Positions 12,282 to 23,018 are shown, numbered from the stretch's first letter. The stretch: DNA of 64,000 nt from Macrosoma leucophasiata (GCA_036365455.1 JAWQUS010000022.1:3968001-4032000), one strand, 5' to 3'. Numbers and translations are program-made. The notes: a model not told the origin generated them from the letters alone.

Positions 12282-12450
12282 GCCATCTTTTAACTAAAGG
12301 GAACGCAACTGTCAAAGTGACAAGTGACGTTTCGTTCGGAAATGCCAAGGATTTGTTTGGGAATTTTTATTGTTTCCGATTGGTCGTTAGTTGAGAGAGT
12401 GAATTTATTTCAATCGATCCGTGATTTAATAGTTATTCGAACTATTTGTA
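12282..12450. repeat. Direct duplicate, unit 2 (with 11501-11670)
   Basis: Second copy, 781 bp downstream of the first. CGTTCGGAAATGCC, TTTGGGAATTTTTATT and TTTCAATCGATCCGTGATTT are shared, with scattered substitutions. Confidence 0.75.
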
Positions 12451-12479
12451 AGCTGGGTGTTTTATGGTTAAGCCGTTTA

Positions 12480-12680
12480 TCTATATTATATACAATTTTT
12501 TAATATTATAAAGCTGAAGAGTTTGTTTGAACGCGCTAATCTCTGGAACTACTGGTTCGATTTGAAAAGTTTTTTCAGTGTTAGATAGCCCATTTATCGA
12601 GGAAGACTATAGGCTATATATCATCACGCTATGACTAATAGGAGCGGAGCAGCACGGGCGAAGCCGGGGCCGGCCCCTAG
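12480..12680 (+). mobile_element. Helitron-like element, family H2
   Basis: Begins TC (12480-12481, preceded by A) and ends CCGGCCCCTAG followed by T, the TC...CTAG ends with A/T target typical of Helitrons. The body AAGCTGAAGAGTTTGTTTG...ATATCATCACGCTATGACTAATAGGAG matches the copy at 52626-52840. Non-autonomous, no ORF. Confidence 0.75.
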
Positions 12681-13097
12681 TGGGTTTATAAAATTGAATC
12701 GTACTTTTAGATACCATACCTCAAATAATGTTAAGTCTTACTGTATGAAAACGAAATAAGTAAGGAAAAAAACGGAAACTTAATAAGAATACTCGTGCGG
12801 CTGTCTGTCTGTCCATCTGTCACACCCAATTTGCAGCTAAACTTTTTTAAATATATTGAGAGACATGCAAACAAAAGCGTATAGTATGAGATACTTAAAT
12901 ATTTTTTTAAATTATTTTGAATTAAATAATAATCGATTGTTATATTTTAATGTGTCAATAAATGTTTACGGCCATTTCGTTAAAATATTAACTTTAAAAT
13001 AAAGTATTAATTTCAAGATCGTCTTGTTCCAGGTAAGCGTCACCGACATCCTTTATTCATCTCAGGTATTTAGGCATTATTTATACCTACACCACAC
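12681..13097. other. No gene seen; old repeat remnants
   Basis: AT-rich. CGTGCGGCTGTCTGTCTGTCC near 12796 is the signature of a dispersed repeat that also occurs near 23040, 24530 and 44270. Nothing coding. Confidence 0.5.
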
Positions 13098-13262
13098 ACA
13101 ACGGTTGAAGCAGAAGAAGAAGAAAGAACATTTATTTGTACCAATGTGGGAAGAGTATTTTAAGTAACAATGAGTAAAAATTACATTAATACAAATTGGT
13201 CCTAACTCAGCATGTGCTGGTTGAGGAACAACCAGCGCTGGTCTTCCGTTAGGACCACCAAG
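13098..13262 (-). mobile_element. LINE 3' UTR fragment
   Basis: On the minus strand this reads GGTCCTAACGGAAGACCAGC...ACAAATAAATGTTCTTTCTT, a 3' untranslated end with an AATAAA-like signal and a CTT-rich tail. The stretch 13197-13257 folds: GGTCCTAAC/GTTAGGACC outside and CTGGTTG/CAACCAG inside. It appears to have inserted into the hAT remnant that follows. Confidence 0.55.
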
Positions 13263-13347
13263 TTTGGCTTTAAAATTACTAAGTGGGTCATGAAGGGGCA
13301 GTGTGTAAATTACCGGGCCATTGCATAACAATGTTTGGGAAGCACTA
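13263..13347 (+). mobile_element. hAT-like MITE, right-end fragment
   Basis: GGTCATGAAGGGGCAGTGTG...ACCGGGCCATTGCATAACAATGTTTGGGAAGCACT matches the right half of the intact element at 51640-51897. The left half is not visible. Confidence 0.65.
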
Positions 13348-13378
13348 GACTAGTCGACTAGTCAGTAAAAGTCACAAT

Positions 13379-13638
13379 TTATGAAAATCAATTGCTGTTC
13401 GTTAGTCTCGCTAAAACTAGAGAACGGCTGGACCGATTTGGTTAATTTTAGTTTAAAATTATTTCTGGAAGCTGGGCTTCAGGGCTGGAAGGTTTAAAAG
13501 GTAAGAAAATATGAAGAAATTGAAAGGAAATACTAAAAACGACAATTTCATTTTCCCATACAAATAGTCCGTATCTATCAAACCTTTGTGACACATTATT
13601 TAATTCTGAGGCAATACGAAGTTTGCCTGGTTAGCTAG
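13379..13638 (+). mobile_element. Helitron-like element, family H3
   Basis: AAAATCAATTGCTGTTCGTT...CAATACGAAGTTTGCCTGGTTAGCTAG followed by T. CTAG|T is the Helitron 3' signature. Sister copies are at 29127, 35298, 48826, 50013, 60904 and 61175. Confidence 0.7.
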
Positions 13639-13679
13639 TTTTTAATAATTTTATATTAGCTTAAGAAACCCGGCTTTTG

Positions 13680-13885
13680 ACGACCCGGTTAGTCCAGCGG
13701 TGTGAGATGACCGTTTGATTCGAAGGGTCGCGGGTTCGATCCCCGCACCGGGACAAATATTTGTATGGCCTGCAGATATTTGTTTCGGGTCTGGATGTTT
13801 GTGTATGTGTTGTATGTGTACAACGGTAACAACCTACTGTGGGGCTGTGAGTGTAAGCGTATTTTATTTATTATTATTAAGAAAT
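13680..13885 (+). mobile_element. tRNA-derived SINE, family T1
   Basis: Head is tRNA-like: box A GGTTAGTCCAGCGG, box B GGGTTCGATCCC, and a paired acceptor GACCCGG/CCGGGAC with one mismatch. Then a body (TATGGCCTGCAGATATTTG, TTTCGGGTCTG, a GTGTATGTGTTGTATGTG stretch) and a TATT-rich tail. The frames that cross it (MIRRVAGSIPAPGQ...) are chance. Confidence 0.85.
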
Positions 13886-14440
13886 AGGTATATACACCTA
13901 ACCACATGACTCTTATTTCTTAGAAATTTCCTTATGAACACACCATTCATAATTCATACAAATATTTACATTGCCGCCTTATCAATATTAGTCATTGAAT
14001 TACAGATTCGGCGACATAATCACTAAATGCAACGTTATGTCCACGGAGTAAAGTTCAAATTTAATGTATCAAGTTTCACTATGTGTTATAACACTTACTA
14101 TGTCAACGGAATGATAATTGGTGCGCGGTTGCGTCATCTTAATAATACGTTTGGAGTTCCGTAGAGTAAAAGAAAATCGTTTATTCGGTAAATTTACATG
14201 AATACAATCGTTTTTGTGATCCATACATTTCTGGGCCCCGTATTAACACTGTACAAATTATGTCATTATCAAATGACTATAAAATAAATAATTTGAAATT
14301 CGAGCATTTTTTTGTATTGCCAGTAATTCAAGTATATATGATCAAGTAAAGGTTGGGTTATATTAAATTTGTTTCGAATTTGAAGTTATGTTTCGAAGAT
14401 AAAAAAAAATGGTCAAAATTTAATCAAAATGGTCAACAAA
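13886..14440. other. No gene or clear repeat seen
   Basis: AT-rich, stops in all frames. TTTGGAGTTCCGTAGAGTAAAAG near 14150 resembles the GGGTTCCGTAGTTACAGAGTAAAAG repeat at 53790. Confidence 0.5.
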
Positions 14441-14697
14441 CGTCACAAAGTTAGTGTGCGAAAGAGATAACGCTCTACAGAGCCGAAATCTCTGTATGTA
14501 ATTTTCTTAACTCTACCACCAGTAAATTCAGTAAATAAGATCATATTAAAAAGGGGTATATGTTCATAAAACCCCATCTTTTCGAACTGCTTTTAGATGA
14601 ACTCTTGATTGTAATTCTTATATGTAACTTACGACTAAATTCTGAAATATCACTTAAATATTAGTGGGACTTAAAAGTCTTTTGTCTTTATGAAATA

Positions 14698-14928
14698 CTA
14701 GCTGCTGCCCGCGGCTTCGCTCGTATGTAGCTCGGTTTTCGCGTAACCTGTGGAATCTTCAAATCATCCCATGGCATCCCGAAGGAACATTTTTTCGGGA
14801 TAAAATCTCCTGTGTGTTAATCCAAGTTACCCTCTATGTGTGTGCCAAATTTCATGAATTTTTTTGCGTGAAGGCGTAACAAACAAACAAACATATAAAC
14901 TTTCGCATTTATAATATTAGTAGTATAT
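14698..14928 (-). mobile_element. Helitron-like element, family H1 (in duplicate A)
   Basis: Minus-strand copy: starts ACTAGCTGCTGCCCGCGGCTTCG (the CTAG end) and runs to TTTCGCATTTATAATATTAGTAG. It has lost the part AAAATCGGTTCAGCAG that copy B keeps. Confidence 0.7.
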
Positions 14929-15007
14929 ACGAACGACAGAAATAGTTTGAATTTGAGGGTAATTTAAAATAAAGTGACGGTTATGTAAAAAAATAAATTA
15001 AAAAAAA

Positions 15008-15219
15008 TCGCTTACACTCACAGCACTCTAGGTATGGGTAAATCTGGGTATATTAACGTGAGTGCCGTTATACACACACAACACATACACAAACACTAGA
15101 CCCGAAACAAATATCTGTAGGCTATACAAATACAAATATTTGACCCCGTCCAGGGTTCGAATCCGCGACCCTTCGAATCATACGGTCGTCTCACACCGCT
15201 TTACTAACCGGTTCGTCAA
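15008..15219 (-). mobile_element. tRNA-derived SINE, family T1, old copy (duplicate A)
   Basis: Minus-strand T1. Box B is visible as GGGTTCGAATCC reversed, then the GACCCTTCGAATCATACGG anticodon-arm region. More diverged than 13680. Confidence 0.75.
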
Positions 15220-15478
15220 ATATTCGGCCATTAGACCTTAGAGACGTTCACAAGCTTATGCAAAACCTTCTCATCCGATTCATACGTGCTTGGCCTGCTT
15301 TTTTAAAATATGAAAAGGTTAATACACATTGATAAAAATGTGCTATCAGTACCTTATCGTCAATACTAAAGAACATACAGGGGCAACATTAAAGCATACA
15401 TGCAAAAACCCACAAGTCCACCACAGTCGAAAATCTTTTGGCTGTTAGAATGATTACCTGTTGCCTGACCTATAAAAT

Positions 15479-15638
15479 GTATGTATGTATGTATCTTCAC
15501 GCCAGGTCCCTAACGGGGTAGGCAGAGAGTGTAGAGCGCCAGACATCCCGGTTCTGACAAACCTCTCGTGCCTCGTCTACCTTCATCATTCTCTTCATAC
15601 ATGCACGCCGATTCCTAAGACTTTTGACCCCTAAAAAA
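15479..15638 (-). mobile_element. LINE 3' fragment with 12-bp TSD
   Basis: Minus-strand coding end ...VKSLRNRRACMKRMMKVDEAREVC...SAYPVRDLA then stop and an ATAC-repeat tail. The same C-terminal block occurs at 31809 and 63245. Flanked by GACCTATAAAAT at 15467-15478 and 15639-15650. Duplicate B has a single copy (GACCTATAAAA, 18287) and no insert, so the insertion came after the duplication. Confidence 0.88.
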
Positions 15639-15845
15639 GACCTATAAAATAAACATTTTAAAATATGCCCAAGCAAAAAAATCCCTGAATTAGCAAATTT
15701 GAAAACACAAATGCAACGCAAAATAAGCTAACAGTATTGTACAGAATTCATTGGCATTACATCGCAAAGCCGCTTATGCTGGGATTCGTTTACACCGCAA
15801 TGTAAGTCTATAATCTGCCGACATTGGGAGTCTTTGCGTTTTGTC

Positions 15846-16255
15846 TTCAGCACTATCATGTCAGGTGGTAATGTACGGCCCTGTAATTGCCGGCAAATAG
15901 GCATAACACCTTAGGCCTCAGGGGTGATAACGCAACTGCATTTTCACCTCTTGGGGCCGACCGCCTACCTAATGCTTTTGTGATGCTTTCGTGACGCTTT
16001 CGATTTAGGCGTCGCCGTGTGAGTTACGTACCGCGTATTAGTTCATTTTGCTCTAAAGTATGCACCTGCTGACGAAACACTTCCAGGCAAAAGTTAGGCG
16101 GTACGAGGCTGACAGCAGTTGAAAGCATCATAAAAGCATTTGAGTTGGGCGGTCGCGGTCGGCTTCTCTGGTCTATTGTGTGAGTGTCTATAGGCTGCAG
16201 TTATCAGTTAACATCAATATGACATGCTTTTTGCCACCATCATAACATTTTTTAT
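15846..16255 (+). mobile_element. Family M element, interrupted (duplicate A)
   Basis: Begins inside the element at TTCAGCACTATC and ends TTGCCACCATCATAACATTTTTTAT. A TIR element sits within it at 15955-16164. Confidence 0.75.
15955..16164. mobile_element. TIR element nested in family M (duplicate A)
   Basis: Left end GGCCGACCGCCTACCTAATG...GATGCTTTCG; right end ...AAGCATTTGAGTTGGGCGGTCGCGGTCGG. The inner parts AATGCTTTT-TGATGCTTTC are inverted copies. Outside, CTCTTGG and CTCTGG suggest a short imperfect target duplication. Same element at 18733. Confidence 0.6.
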
Positions 16256-16374
16256 ATAATGATGGACATTTAAGGAACAACCCAAGCTTATAAAAGCGTT
16301 TTTTATATTATTTCGCATTAACACATGCTTGTGAAATATATTTTATTTTTAAAGAAAAATGGAAAGAAAAATTT

Positions 16375-16449
16375 GACTTCAGGCGAGGCTCGAACTCGCG
16401 ACCTACTGGGAATCTAGTCCAGCCGCTCTTCCAATTGAGCTACTGAAGC
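16375..16449 (-). tRNA. tRNA-like gene, copy 1
   Basis: 75 nt fold as a cloverleaf: acceptor GCTTCAG/CTGAAGT, D arm GCTC/GAGC, T arm GCGAG-TTCGAGC-CTCGC. Boxes A and B are intact and AAATTTTTC follows, a possible Pol III stop. The anticodon stem is weaker. A loop read as CTAGATT would give anticodon AGA (Ser), but there is no long variable arm, so it is probably a tRNA-derived repeat rather than a working tRNA-Ser. Confidence 0.55.
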
Positions 16450-16681
16450 CCTGCCCGATTTGTCAAATCTTTCCTTCACATCTATTGCATTGCTTTATGG
16501 TAGCAGTAGCGCCATCTATTACCAACTATGCTAGTTAGGCAACCGATATAATAGACTTTTCAGTTTATTGAATATCGTAAAGAAGTCGCTTTTACCCTTA
16601 ATAATTGTTTGATATTATTTCGCATTAACACATGCTTGTGAAATATATTTTATTTTTAAAGAAAAATGGAAAGAAAAATTT

Positions 16682-16756
16682 GACTTCAGGCGAGGCTCGA
16701 ACTCGCGACCTACTGGGAATCTAGTCCAGCCGCTCTTCCAATTGAGCTACTGAAGC
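16682..16756 (-). tRNA. tRNA-like gene, copy 2
   Basis: Identical over the tRNA-like part to copy 1, 307 bp downstream. Lies in the left arm of the foldback. Same reservations about function. Confidence 0.55.
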
Positions 16757-17069
16757 CCTGCCCGATTTGTCAAATCTTTCCTTCACATCTATTGCATTGC
16801 TTTATGTTAGCAGTAGCGCCATCTATTACCAACTATGCTAGTTAGGCAACCGATATAATAGACTTTTCAGTTTATTGAATATCGTAAAGACTTTTTACGA
16901 TATTTACTTTTCAGTTTATTGAATATCGTAAAGACTTTTTACGATATTCAATAAACTGAAAAGTCTATTATATCGGTTGCCTAACTAGCATAGTTGGTAA
17001 TAGATGGCGCTACTGCTACCATAAAGCAATGCAATAGATGTGAAGGAAAGATTTGACAAATCGGGCAGG

Positions 17070-17144
17070 GCTTCAGTAGCTCAATTGGAAGAGCGGCTGG
17101 ACTAGATTCCCAGTAGGTCGCGAGTTCGAGCCTCGCCTGAAGTC
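17070..17144 (+). tRNA. tRNA-like gene, copy 3 (inverted)
   Basis: Same 75 nt on the plus strand in the right arm of the foldback, followed by AAATTTTTC. Outside the tRNA part the right arm agrees with copy 1 (TTTATGGTAGCAG) rather than copy 2 (TTTATGTTAGCAG). Confidence 0.55.
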
Positions 17145-17481
17145 AAATTTTTCTTTCCATTTTTCTTTAAAAATAAAATATATTTCACAAGCATGTGTTA
17201 ATGCGAAATAATATCAAACAAAAACGTCACAAAGTTAGTGTGCGAAAGAGATAACGCTCTACAGAGCCGAAATCTCTGTATGAAATTTTCTTAACTCTAC
17301 CACCAGTAAATTCAGTAAATAAGATCATATTAAAAAGGGGTATATGTTCATAAAACCCCATCTTTTCGAACTGCTTTTAGATGAACTCTTGATTGTACTT
17401 CTTATATGTAACTTACGACTAAATTCTGAAATATCACTTAAATCTTAGTGGGACTTAAAAGTCTTTTGTCTTTATGAAATA

Positions 17482-17740
17482 CTAGCTGTTGCCCGCGGCT
17501 TCGCTCGTGTGTAGTTCGGTTTTCGCGTAACCTGTGGAAACTTCAAATCATCCCATGGCATCCCGAAGGAACATTTTTTCGGGATAAAAACTTGGATTAA
17601 CACACTCCTGTGTGTTAATCCAAGTTATCCTCTATGTGTGTGCCAAATTTCATGAAAATCGGTTCAGCAGTTTTTGCGTGAAGGAGTAACAAACAAACAA
17701 ACAAACATATAAACTTTCGCATTTATAATATTAGTAGTAT
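17482..17740 (-). mobile_element. Helitron-like element, family H1 (duplicate B)
   Basis: ACTAGCTGTTGCCCGCGGC at the CTAG end, AAAATCGGTTCAGCAG inside, TTTATAATATTAGTAG at the other end. Fuller than the copy in A. Confidence 0.72.
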
Positions 17741-17820
17741 ATACAAACGACAGAGATAGTTTGAATTTGAGGGTAACTTAAAATTAAGTGACGGTTAAGT
17801 AAAAAAATAAATTTTAAAAA

Positions 17821-18034
17821 ATCGCTTACACTCACAGCACTCTAGGTATGGGTAAATCTGGGTATATTAACGTGAGTGCCGTTGTACACACACAACACAA
17901 ACACAAACACTAGACCCGAAACAAATATCTGTAGGCTATACAAATACAAATATTTGACCCCGTCCAGGGTTCGAATCCGCGACCCTTCGAATCATACGGT
18001 CGTTTCACACCGCTTTACTAACCGGTTCGTCAAA
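17821..18034 (-). mobile_element. tRNA-derived SINE, family T1 (duplicate B)
   Basis: Duplicate of 15008-15219, minus strand, with box B GGGTTCGAATCC and the AACCGGTT acceptor side. Confidence 0.75.
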
Positions 18035-18474
18035 TATATTCGGCCATTAGACCTTTGAGACGTTCACAAGCTTATGCGAAACCTTCTCATCCGATTCATA
18101 CGTGCTTGGCCTGCTTTTTTATATTAAATATGAAAAGGTTAATACACATTGATAAAAATGTGCTATCAGTACCTTATCGTCAATACTAAAGAACATACAG
18201 GGGCAACATTCAAGCATACATGCAAAAACCCACAAGTCCACCACAGTCGAAAATCTTTTGGCTGTTAGAATGATTACCTGTTGCCTGACCTATAAAACAA
18301 ACATTTTAAAATATGCCCAAGCAAAAAAATCCCTGAATTAGCAAATTTGAAAACACAAATGCAACGCAAAATAAGCTAACAGTATTGTACAGAATTCATT
18401 GGCATTACATCGCAAAGCCGCTTATGCTGGGATTCGTTTACACCGCAATGTAAGTCTATAATCTGCCGCCTATT

Positions 18475-18601
18475 TTTAACGTTATAGGCAACTCCACCAC
18501 TGGTCCACTTGACTCCCTACAAAGACGCGCCATTCGTATTGTTAACGACCCAGGACTTACTGACAGGCTCGAACTTCTGAGCCTGCGCCGAGACATTGGG
18601 A
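18475..18601 (+). mobile_element. Jockey-like LINE ORF2 fragment
   Basis: Translates as ...LDSLQRRAIRIVNDPGLTD-RLELLSLRRDIGSLCV, the region after the RT palm in Jockey-type LINEs. Absent from duplicate A, where CTGCCG joins directly to ACATTGGGAG; a deletion in A at short GCCG homology explains it. Confidence 0.75.
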
Positions 18602-18616
18602 GTCTTTGCGTTTTGT

Positions 18617-19033
18617 GTTCAGCACTATCATGTTCCGGTCAGGTGGTAATGTACGGCCCTGTAATTGCCGGCAAAGAGGCATAACACCTTAGGCCTCAGG
18701 GGTGATAACGCAACTGCATTTTCACCTCTTGGGGCCGACCGCCTACCTAATGCTTTTGTGATGCTTTCGTGACGCTTTCGATTTAGGCGTCGCCGTGTGA
18801 GTTACGTACCGCGTATTAATTCATTTTGCTCTAAATTATGCACCTGCTGACGAAACACTTCCAGGCAAAAGTTAGGCGGTACGAGGCTGACAGCAGTTGA
18901 AAGCATCATAAAAACATTTGAGTTGGGCGGTCGCGGTCGGCTTCTCTGGTCTATTGTGTGAGTGCTATAGGCTGCAGTTATCAGTTAACATCAATATGAC
19001 ATGCTTTTTGCCACCATCATAACATTTTTTATA
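18617..19033 (+). mobile_element. Family M element, interrupted (duplicate B)
   Basis: Starts within the family at TTCAGCACTATCATGTTCCGG, interrupted at 18733-18941, ends CCACCATCATAACATTTTTT. Confidence 0.75.
18733..18941. mobile_element. TIR element nested in family M (duplicate B)
   Basis: Same element as 15955-16164, carried along in the segmental duplication. Confidence 0.6.
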
Positions 19034-19083
19034 TAATGATGGACAAGCATTTAATAAGGAACAACCCAAGCTTATAAAAGCGT

Positions 19084-19457
19084 GTTAAAAATACTAAAGA
19101 CGATAGCGGACACTGGAACTGTACATACCACCAGTAATTGCCTTGGTCCTGTTTAACAGGTTTATTTTGTCTTTTCGTACTTTAAGAGCAATAGCGTCTT
19201 TTATATAAAAATATTACTCCACGGTGTAACAGACATCCCCGCCACAGGGATGATTATGTAAACTATTAAACGGAGCAGAGCCCTGACGGGTCAGCCGGAC
19301 CTTGGCAAATCTATTCAAATATTCATAATTATGAACACACCTTTATATATATCATCCTCAAAATTCCCGGTGGGATTTGCTTGATTTTCTAATGTACAAC
19401 GTGTTGAAGTAATAACATTAAATTAACCTTTTTTCACTCACTTCAGTCGAAAGATAT
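19084..19457. other. No gene seen
   Basis: Single-copy within the window as far as I can see; AT-rich, no long frame. Confidence 0.5.
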
Positions 19458-20914
19458 ACAACATGTAACAAGAATAATGCACGATCTTTAAACACCTCGA
19501 TTAGAAAATCGAGTAAAATCATAATACATGAACTGAAATTACATGTTTAAGTATTAAATATTTTTTATTTAAGAAACAGTTGTCCTCAATTTTAGTACGA
19601 ACAGTATGCACACCCTATGCATGCATACTTAGCCTACCTCTACTTACACACTTGCTAGTAATAAGATTCATTTTCACTATTTTATTTCTTAAATTATTGT
19701 TATCACTACATAGTATAAAACAAAGTCGCTTTTTCTGTCATGTGTCATGTTGTATGTCCCTATGAACGCTCAAATCTTCAAAACTACGCAACGGATTTTG
19801 ATGCGGTTTTTTTTAATAGATAGAGTAACTCATGAGGAAGGTTTTTATGTATAATATTATCCATTAAATAGTGGACAAATACTGTTATTTTTGAGGTTTC
19901 TAATGTGATGTCGCAAATAATTACATTTTTTCCGCTTACATTGCAAACGCAGGCTGAATCCTACGAGATTTATCAAAATAATGTACTAAGTATTGTACAC
20001 AATGAAAAGGTCTACAGAAAACTCCGCGATGGTATATGTCTATCTCTTATGGATATCCCACAATAACATTTTTTTGTCATTTACTTTTTACGACAAATAA
20101 TGACTAATATTCGAAGCGATTTTAACCAATACAGCATTAATCCTTATCCAATTAAATACCTTAAATACATTGTTGATTTAATATAGATCTATTTGGCCTT
20201 TTACAGCATCTGATTTAAATCAATATTTTTGAAGATGTACAGATTTAAAAATTGCGGAACGTAGCGTTTACGGCGACGCGGCGCGGCGGCAGCGTGCCTA
20301 TAAATAGCGCGTCGGAGGCCGCGGATTTCCTTATAGCACATTGAATTTAGCAGCAAAATTGTAAAAATGTAAAAAAAAAGTAAAAATGTAAAAAAAAGTG
20401 AAAATATTGTGTATAAAAGATATTCCAAAGATAAGGAAAGGGGAATTGTTTTAAGTACTCCAAAAACGCGTGCAGGCTACGGGCAGTAAATGAATAAATC
20501 AAATCTACTGGATTGATTTTATCATTTTTTCAGTGAGTTACATATTTTAAACCCGTGCAAAGCCGGAGCGGGCCGCTATGTTTTTTTATAAACAACGTTC
20601 ACAGTTTTTCTGTAGCGTATTTAGTATATCAGCATTGCACCCGTGCGAAGCCGGGGCGGGTCGCTAGTTAATAATAAAATGCATGTCTCAACGAGTTCTA
20701 ATAAACTTGTTGCAACTTACATTTTATTTTGGATACACGTAAGTCTCATTTTCGTTTATATTGACTGTTCACCAAATGGGTGACCATAATTTCCTTAATT
20801 GTAATTAATTTTGGGACAAAATGTTACCTATATCAAAAATGCCTAAAATCGATTCGGTTATTGAATCTGAACAAACTAGTATCGGGTTGTACATTCGATC
20901 CTGTTACAAGTTGT
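19458..20914. mobile_element. ~1.46-kb TIR transposon, composite
   Basis: Left end ACAACATGTAACAAGAATAA; right end is the reverse complement of ACAACTTGTAACAGG. The outer ~110 bp on the left and ~220 bp on the right match, in inverse orientation, the 366-bp element at 53087-53452, which looks like an internal-deletion derivative. Inside are other remnants: GCAACGGATTTTGATGCGG near 19788 and two pieces of H2-like ends (20557 and 20635-20668, CCGGGGCGGGTCGCTAG|T). No transposase frame and no clear target duplication. Confidence 0.6.
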
Positions 20915-21087
20915 ACGAGTATATCCACTGCTGATCAATGTCGACCACCGATTGCTTCCGCCCGGGTTGGAAGAGTTCGGGCACATAGTTCGGCCTCTAG
21001 GAAGCGAGCGTCGAAGGAGTTCGACCACCTGCCGCAAAAAGAAAGATGAATTAGATGAATTTTTTTACTGTTACGTATGATGTTTTG

Positions 21088-21209
21088 TAGAAATCATATT
21101 TGCGGATTTTCTCGCGTATACTACTCCCAACTTCTCTTTCTTACCCGACGTTTTGGTCGCTTTCCAGCTACCGTGACCACGCGAGAAAATCCGTATATAT
21201 TATTTCTAC
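21088..21209. repeat. Short foldback element
   Basis: Arms GTAGAAATCATATTTGCGGA...CTCGCG and CGCGAGAAAATCCGTATATATTATTTCTAC are inverted over about 30 bp. The loop contains TTACCCGACGTTTTGGTCGC, also seen near 32670 as ATCCGACGTTTCGGTCG. A non-autonomous foldback unit; class unknown. Confidence 0.6.
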
Positions 21210-21615
21210 AATGTATGAAGCTCGCGAAAACCATGATGTTTTACCTATGTTCTTTAAAAATGACATTTGAATTATTTAATAAGGTTTAAATGATTTTCAC
21301 GGTATTCCTAAGCAGAAATTATTAGACAAACGGCAAATACACACTGACCGCGTAAAATATTGAATAACCGGAACGCACGTTTTCAAATAAAAAAAACGGC
21401 GCCCCAGGCCCCACTTCATTCCATCTTCATTTCATATTCAGAGAGCAAATTGCATGAAAAAACACAATTCTTCGTAGTATTTAAATATGCTCTGGGCACG
21501 ACTTGTGTTGGCTGTGATGTTGAAATATTGATTCGTTGTCATTAGCCGAATTGTTAGCTGCTTTCGTAAGGTAGTAGAACCAGAGAATATGTAATAATAC
21601 TACGTATAGAATGGA
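21210..21615. other. No gene seen
   Basis: Frames of up to 61 codons, none with recognisable features. The last part (AGAATGGACACTTCGA) is the left flank of the next insertion. Confidence 0.45.
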
Positions 21616-21623
21616 CACTTCGA

Positions 21624-22264
<641 letters not shown>

Positions 22265-22440
22265 CACTTCGACGTCCCGCCCGATTTCCCCGCATTACCC
22301 AACCTTCTCACCTCTTATGGGCGACGATTGGTATTTTCTACGTGCTCGCACACCGGTGCACGTGTAAATACACGTCACTGATTGCCGAAATAAACGTTTG
22401 TATGGAATTTTGGCTGAGTGTCCGCGGTGTGGTAGAACTT
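22265..22440. repeat. Dispersed repeat X, right part
   Basis: ACTTCGACGTCCCGCCCGAT...TATGGGCGACGATTGGTATT...GTGCACGTGTAAATACACGT matches 35635-35830. It was split by the 641-bp element. Confidence 0.75.
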
Positions 22441-22626
22441 CAATGTCGGAGCTCGAAGGCAGGAATCACAGCATTACCTTTTTTTTTTTTCGCGACGAAA
22501 CCTTTAATGCCACCGCCGCTTAGGCGACCAGACGGCGGGTAGTGTGAGACTCAGGGTGCTTTTCCACCAGAGATGTGGTATACAGCTATGCTGCGAAAAT
22601 ATGAAATCTACACTACGAAAATATGA

Positions 22627-22801
22627 TCCCTACTAATATTATAAATGCGAAAGTAACTCTGTCTGGCTGTCTGTTACCTTTTCACGTCCAAACGACTGAA
22701 CCGATTTTAATGAAATTTGGTACACAGGTAGAGCTGACTTTGAGAAAGAACATAGGCTACTTTTCGACATCCACGCGGGCGAAGCCGCGGGCAACAGCTA
22801 G
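22627..22801 (+). mobile_element. Helitron-like element, family H1, complete
   Basis: 175 bp from TCCCTACTAATATTATAAAT to GAAGCCGCGGGCAACAGCTAG; preceded by A (22626) and followed by T (22802). GCCGCGGGC near the 3' end can form the usual short hairpin before CTAG. Short lepidopteran Helitron-like elements of this type (Lep1-like) are known; the name here is by recollection. Confidence 0.82.
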
Positions 22802-22810
22802 TATAATATA

Positions 22811-23018
22811 ATTTTACTGGTGGTAGGGCTCCAGGGACAGGGCTGCCTGCGGGCGTAGGCACCACCGCATTAGAGACATAACACCTTAGGCCTTAGAAGT
22901 GGTAACGCATCTGCATTTTAACATCTGGTCTTTGTGTGGGTGTCTATAGGCTGAAGTCATCACTTAACATCAATGTGAACTGCATGCTCGTTTGCCACTT
23001 TCGTGACTTAAAAAAAAT
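22811..23018 (+). mobile_element. Family M element, internally deleted
   Basis: TTTTACTGGTGGTAGGGCTCC to TTTGCCACTTTCGTGACTTAAAA. The middle (ATTACCTAATATACTTG to CCGGCAC) is gone. Confidence 0.8.

Larger units (their letters stand above)
14441..16298. repeat. Segmental duplicate A
   Basis: Starts CGTCACAAAGTTAGTGTGCG and ends CAACCCAAGCTTATAAAAGCG; collinear with 17225-19083. Differences include a 160-bp LINE insertion only in A (15479-15638), about 125 bp of LINE sequence only in B (18475-18601) and scattered substitutions. Confidence 0.95.
16606..17220. repeat. Long foldback containing two tRNA-like genes
   Basis: Left arm 16606-16890 and right arm about 16936-17220 are inverted copies of about 285 bp; the centre near 16934 is a shorter palindrome (TTATTGAATATCGTAAA / TTTACGATATTCAATAA). 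Each arm has TGTTTGATATTATTTCGC, the tRNA-like gene and TAGCGCCATCTATTACC. A further direct copy precedes it (16299-16600). Confidence 0.92.
17225..19083. repeat. Segmental duplicate B
   Basis: Second copy of 14441-16298, in the same orientation and separated from it by the tRNA-like cluster. It keeps the LINE piece at 18475 and lacks the LINE insert of A. Confidence 0.95.

Noticed and set aside
13689..13909. Conserved-looking frame MIRRVAGSIPAPGQ... at several loci
   Set aside because: It is the translation of the tRNA-like head of family T1; repeated because the SINE is repeated.
16375..17144. Functional tRNA-Ser(AGA) genes
   Set aside because: The cloverleaf is plausible, but there is no long variable arm, the anticodon stem is weak, and the copies lie in repeated SINE-like surroundings.
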